This document shows, one piece after another, positions 62,541 through 64,000 of a DNA stretch of 64,000 bases. Numbering within the stretch: the first letter of the stretch is position 1; each line of letters starts with the position of its first letter. Both the position numbers and the translations under genes were made by a program. The stretch comes from Candidatus Fermentibacterota bacterium (GTDB taxonomy: Bacteria; Fermentibacterota; Fermentibacteria; Fermentibacterales; JCC-6): assembly GCA_014728175.1 (NCBI GenBank), contig WJMA01000003.1:1-64000 (forward strand), in the 5' to 3' direction. The notes under the pieces were generated by a model that worked only from the letters and a program-made list of their open reading frames with translations, did not search any database and was not told the origin of the DNA.

Positions 62541-64000
62541 GGATAACGACCACCCTTCCCACATGGCTGGCCCTCGCACCGTCACTACCTAGGTAACTTA
62601 TCCTATACACGTATGTGCCGCTAGCCAGAGGGTCTCCGTCCAGATCGGATCCGTTCCATATCACCTGGTTGTAGCCGGGGTCGCATGCGACCGAGGAGCG
62701 CCATACGGTCCGCCCGGTAACCGTGTAAACGGCTATTCCGACGCTGCCCCCGGAGGAGGCTCTGAAGCTGAAGCAGCGGAGCCCGTCTCCAGGATTGGGG
62801 TATACCAGAACCTCCGATATGGCTTCCCCGGGAGCGTCCTCCATCTCGAAGCGCAGGGTGTCGCGGGCTCCATTGCCGATTCCGTCCCAGGCGGCGACAA
62901 TCACAGTGTGGGATCCGGTGCCGAGGCCGGGAAGGGCCACTTCCAGGTCTCCGGTGGTGCTGCTGCCCGGACGGTAGGAAAAATCATCGCTGACGTCGTA
63001 TCCATTGGCGTCGAGGTCCATCATCACCGCCCGGCCCGCACCTCCCCCCATGGAGCATATACCACTGAGGTCCGAGAGCAGGCCACGCAGCAAGAGGTCC
63101 CCGTACACCCGGGGCTGGTCCTCTCCCCGGTGACCCTCCAGCCATAGCTCTATCTCGGGCGGGTCATCGTCCTGGACATGGCCCCCGGCGTCCACCAAAG
63201 GCACCCCTTCCAGGGAGGACATCTCGCTTCCTCCCGAATAGAGACCCGTGGCCCGGCATCGGGACAGGCTTCCGGTATCCGCCTGCAGCGGAACGAAGAA
63301 ATCGATCTCGTGCACCGGGCCGTCTCCCCGGCCTCTGCCCACGTAGAGGTCGTCGCCGTACCGGAGGTACCTCAGGACGGCCCCGCCCAGGCAGGTGTAG
63401 CTGGCGGTGTCCGCGCTCTCGGTCACCCGCAGGAAGGAGGTGCCCTTCCTTGCGAACGTGGCGGTAACCGTATCCTTGCGTCCCCTGAGCAGAGTGTCTC
63501 CGGACACCACCAACTCGGTGGGGGCGGGGTCCGGCAGCGGCGGGTAGACCCCTCCGTCCCCCAGAAGAACGTACCTCATGTCCCGGTCCTCCAGCTTGGC
63601 CGCCCACAGGGCCTCCGCCACGGTCGCCCCGGCCGTCCGGTCGTAGAGCAGTGTGTACAGGTCCTCAAACAGCCTCCTGTTCTGGAACCCGAAGGAAGCC
63701 CCGGTGGAGGCCACCACGGTGATCGCGCCACCTTCCGGCTCACTCTGGAACTCCTCGGCAAAGCAGTCGGCCGACACCAGGCTGAACCTCCCCGCGTCGC
63801 AGGTTCCCAGGAGCATCACGGGCAGCCGCGGATCGTTCCTCAGCCTGGCGGCGTCCGAGGAGACCAGCAGCCTCTCCGCCGCCAGCTGTTGGTAAGAGCC
63901 GTGCCCCATGTAAGCCATGGACCTGCAGCCCTCGCTCAGCCTCTCTATCAGGTCCTCCCTGGCCTGGGGTTTCTCCGGGTGGGGGCCCCCGGGGGTGGTA
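62533..64000 (-). CDS. PorU-like C25 peptidase paralogue, 5' end beyond the window
   Basis: Partial gene: the frame is open through the right window edge, with T-P-G-G-P-H-P-E-K upstream matching GGGHPEK of the porU neighbour. The visible part (about 489 residues) has the His motif YMGHGSYQQL and the Cys motif LLGTCDAGRF, then a beta-rich linker and a FlgD-like C-terminal domain (YNQVIWNGSDLDGDPLASG). It is a clear paralogue of the 58022-61798 protein. It overlaps the sirtuin gene by 8 nt. Its role may be as PorU, or a secreted C25 protease; without the N-terminus this is open. Confidence 0.8.
   Translation of the reverse strand, partial: TTPGGPHPEKPQAREDLIERLSEGCRSMAYMGHGSYQQLAAERLLVSSDAARLRNDPRLPVMLLGTCDAGRFSLVSADCFAEEFQSEPEGGAITVVASTGASFGFQNRRLFEDLYTLLYDRTAGATVAEALWAAKLEDRDMRYVLLGDGGVYPPLPDPAPTELVVSGDTLLRGRKDTVTATFARKGTSFLRVTESADTASYTCLGGAVLRYLRYGDDLYVGRGRGDGPVHEIDFFVPLQADTGSLSRCRATGLYSGGSEMSSLEGVPLVDAGGHVQDDDPPEIELWLEGHRGEDQPRVYGDLLLRGLLSDLSGICSMGGGAGRAVMMDLDANGYDVSDDFSYRPGSSTTGDLEVALPGLGTGSHTVIVAAWDGIGNGARDTLRFEMEDAPGEAISEVLVYPNPGDGLRCFSFRASSGGSVGIAVYTVTGRTVWRSSVACDPGYNQVIWNGSDLDGDPLASGTYVYRISYLGSDGARASHVGRVVVIHD

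Overview
The window reads as one ordinary chromosomal stretch of a high-GC, Gram-negative-type bacterium. An outer membrane is implied by an LpxL/HtrB-type lipid A acyltransferase, an OprO/OprP-like porin, RND efflux genes and several lipoproteins. A type IX secretion system (T9SS) is implied by a PorU-like C25 peptidase, a second PorU-like paralogue, and a caspase-like cargo protein with a typical C-terminal sorting domain. T9SS, C-terminal FlgD-like domains, an archaeal/eukaryotic-type ProRS and very many NTGA gene overlaps point to an uncultured lineage of the FCB superphylum, perhaps Fermentibacterota- or Eisenbacteria-like. That placement is inference; there is no 16S gene in the window. 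No tRNA, rRNA, IS element, prophage or CRISPR array was seen.

Layout. 1-4112 (minus): a housekeeping operon, PAP2 membrane protein-panB-purD-purE-tsaC. 4203-5936 (plus): a promoter, a leader of about 250 nt, and proS. 6060-8549: secreted caspase-like T9SS cargo. 8613-17690 (plus): a compact run of ferritin-like protein, PRK/uridine-kinase-like kinase, mannosylfructose/sucrose-phosphate-synthase-like glycosyltransferase, YbhN-type flippase, DUF726-like hydrolase, trkH, a polytopic membrane protein, trkA and a DUF1028 protein. 17694-25841 (minus): a zinc-ribbon membrane protein, two RND permeases and one membrane-fusion lipoprotein, with no TolC. 25973-27514 (plus): a small exported protein and a propeller lipoprotein. 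27585-28637 (minus): a highly expressed-looking porin with its own promoter and a shared bidirectional terminator. 28945-30278 (plus): prepilin peptidase and NUDIX hydrolase.

30287-33504 (minus): a DinB operon (DUF6504-like, dinB, DUF72, propeller lipoprotein). Its promoter carries a perfect 20-bp palindrome that looks like a damage-response operator. 33610-36623: a FecBCD-type metal or cobalamin ABC importer. 36697-49239 (minus): tatC, aroB, a Na+/Ca2+ exchanger, an envelope lipoprotein and barrel pair, a WalJ-like hydrolase, a GHL10 glycosidase, a cysteine-desulfurase-fold protein that has lost its catalytic lysine, gpsA, DUF362, lpxL, and a hybrid kinase with a solute-binding sensor. 49280-56741 (minus): DUF362-ferredoxin, a GT4, a multi-domain diguanylate cyclase and ppdK. 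56860-64000 (minus): a coupled set of PorU-like paralogue (cut by the window end), sirtuin, PorU and TPR-HTH protein.

The genes are packed tightly. Most boundaries are 4-nt NTGA or 8-nt overlaps, so translational coupling is the rule, and TTG and GTG starts preceded by good Shine-Dalgarno (SD) sequences are common. The strongest candidates for new biology are the PorU/sirtuin/TPR-HTH group, the palindrome-controlled dinB operon, the degenerate NifS paralogue, and the kinase-glycosyltransferase-flippase cluster.
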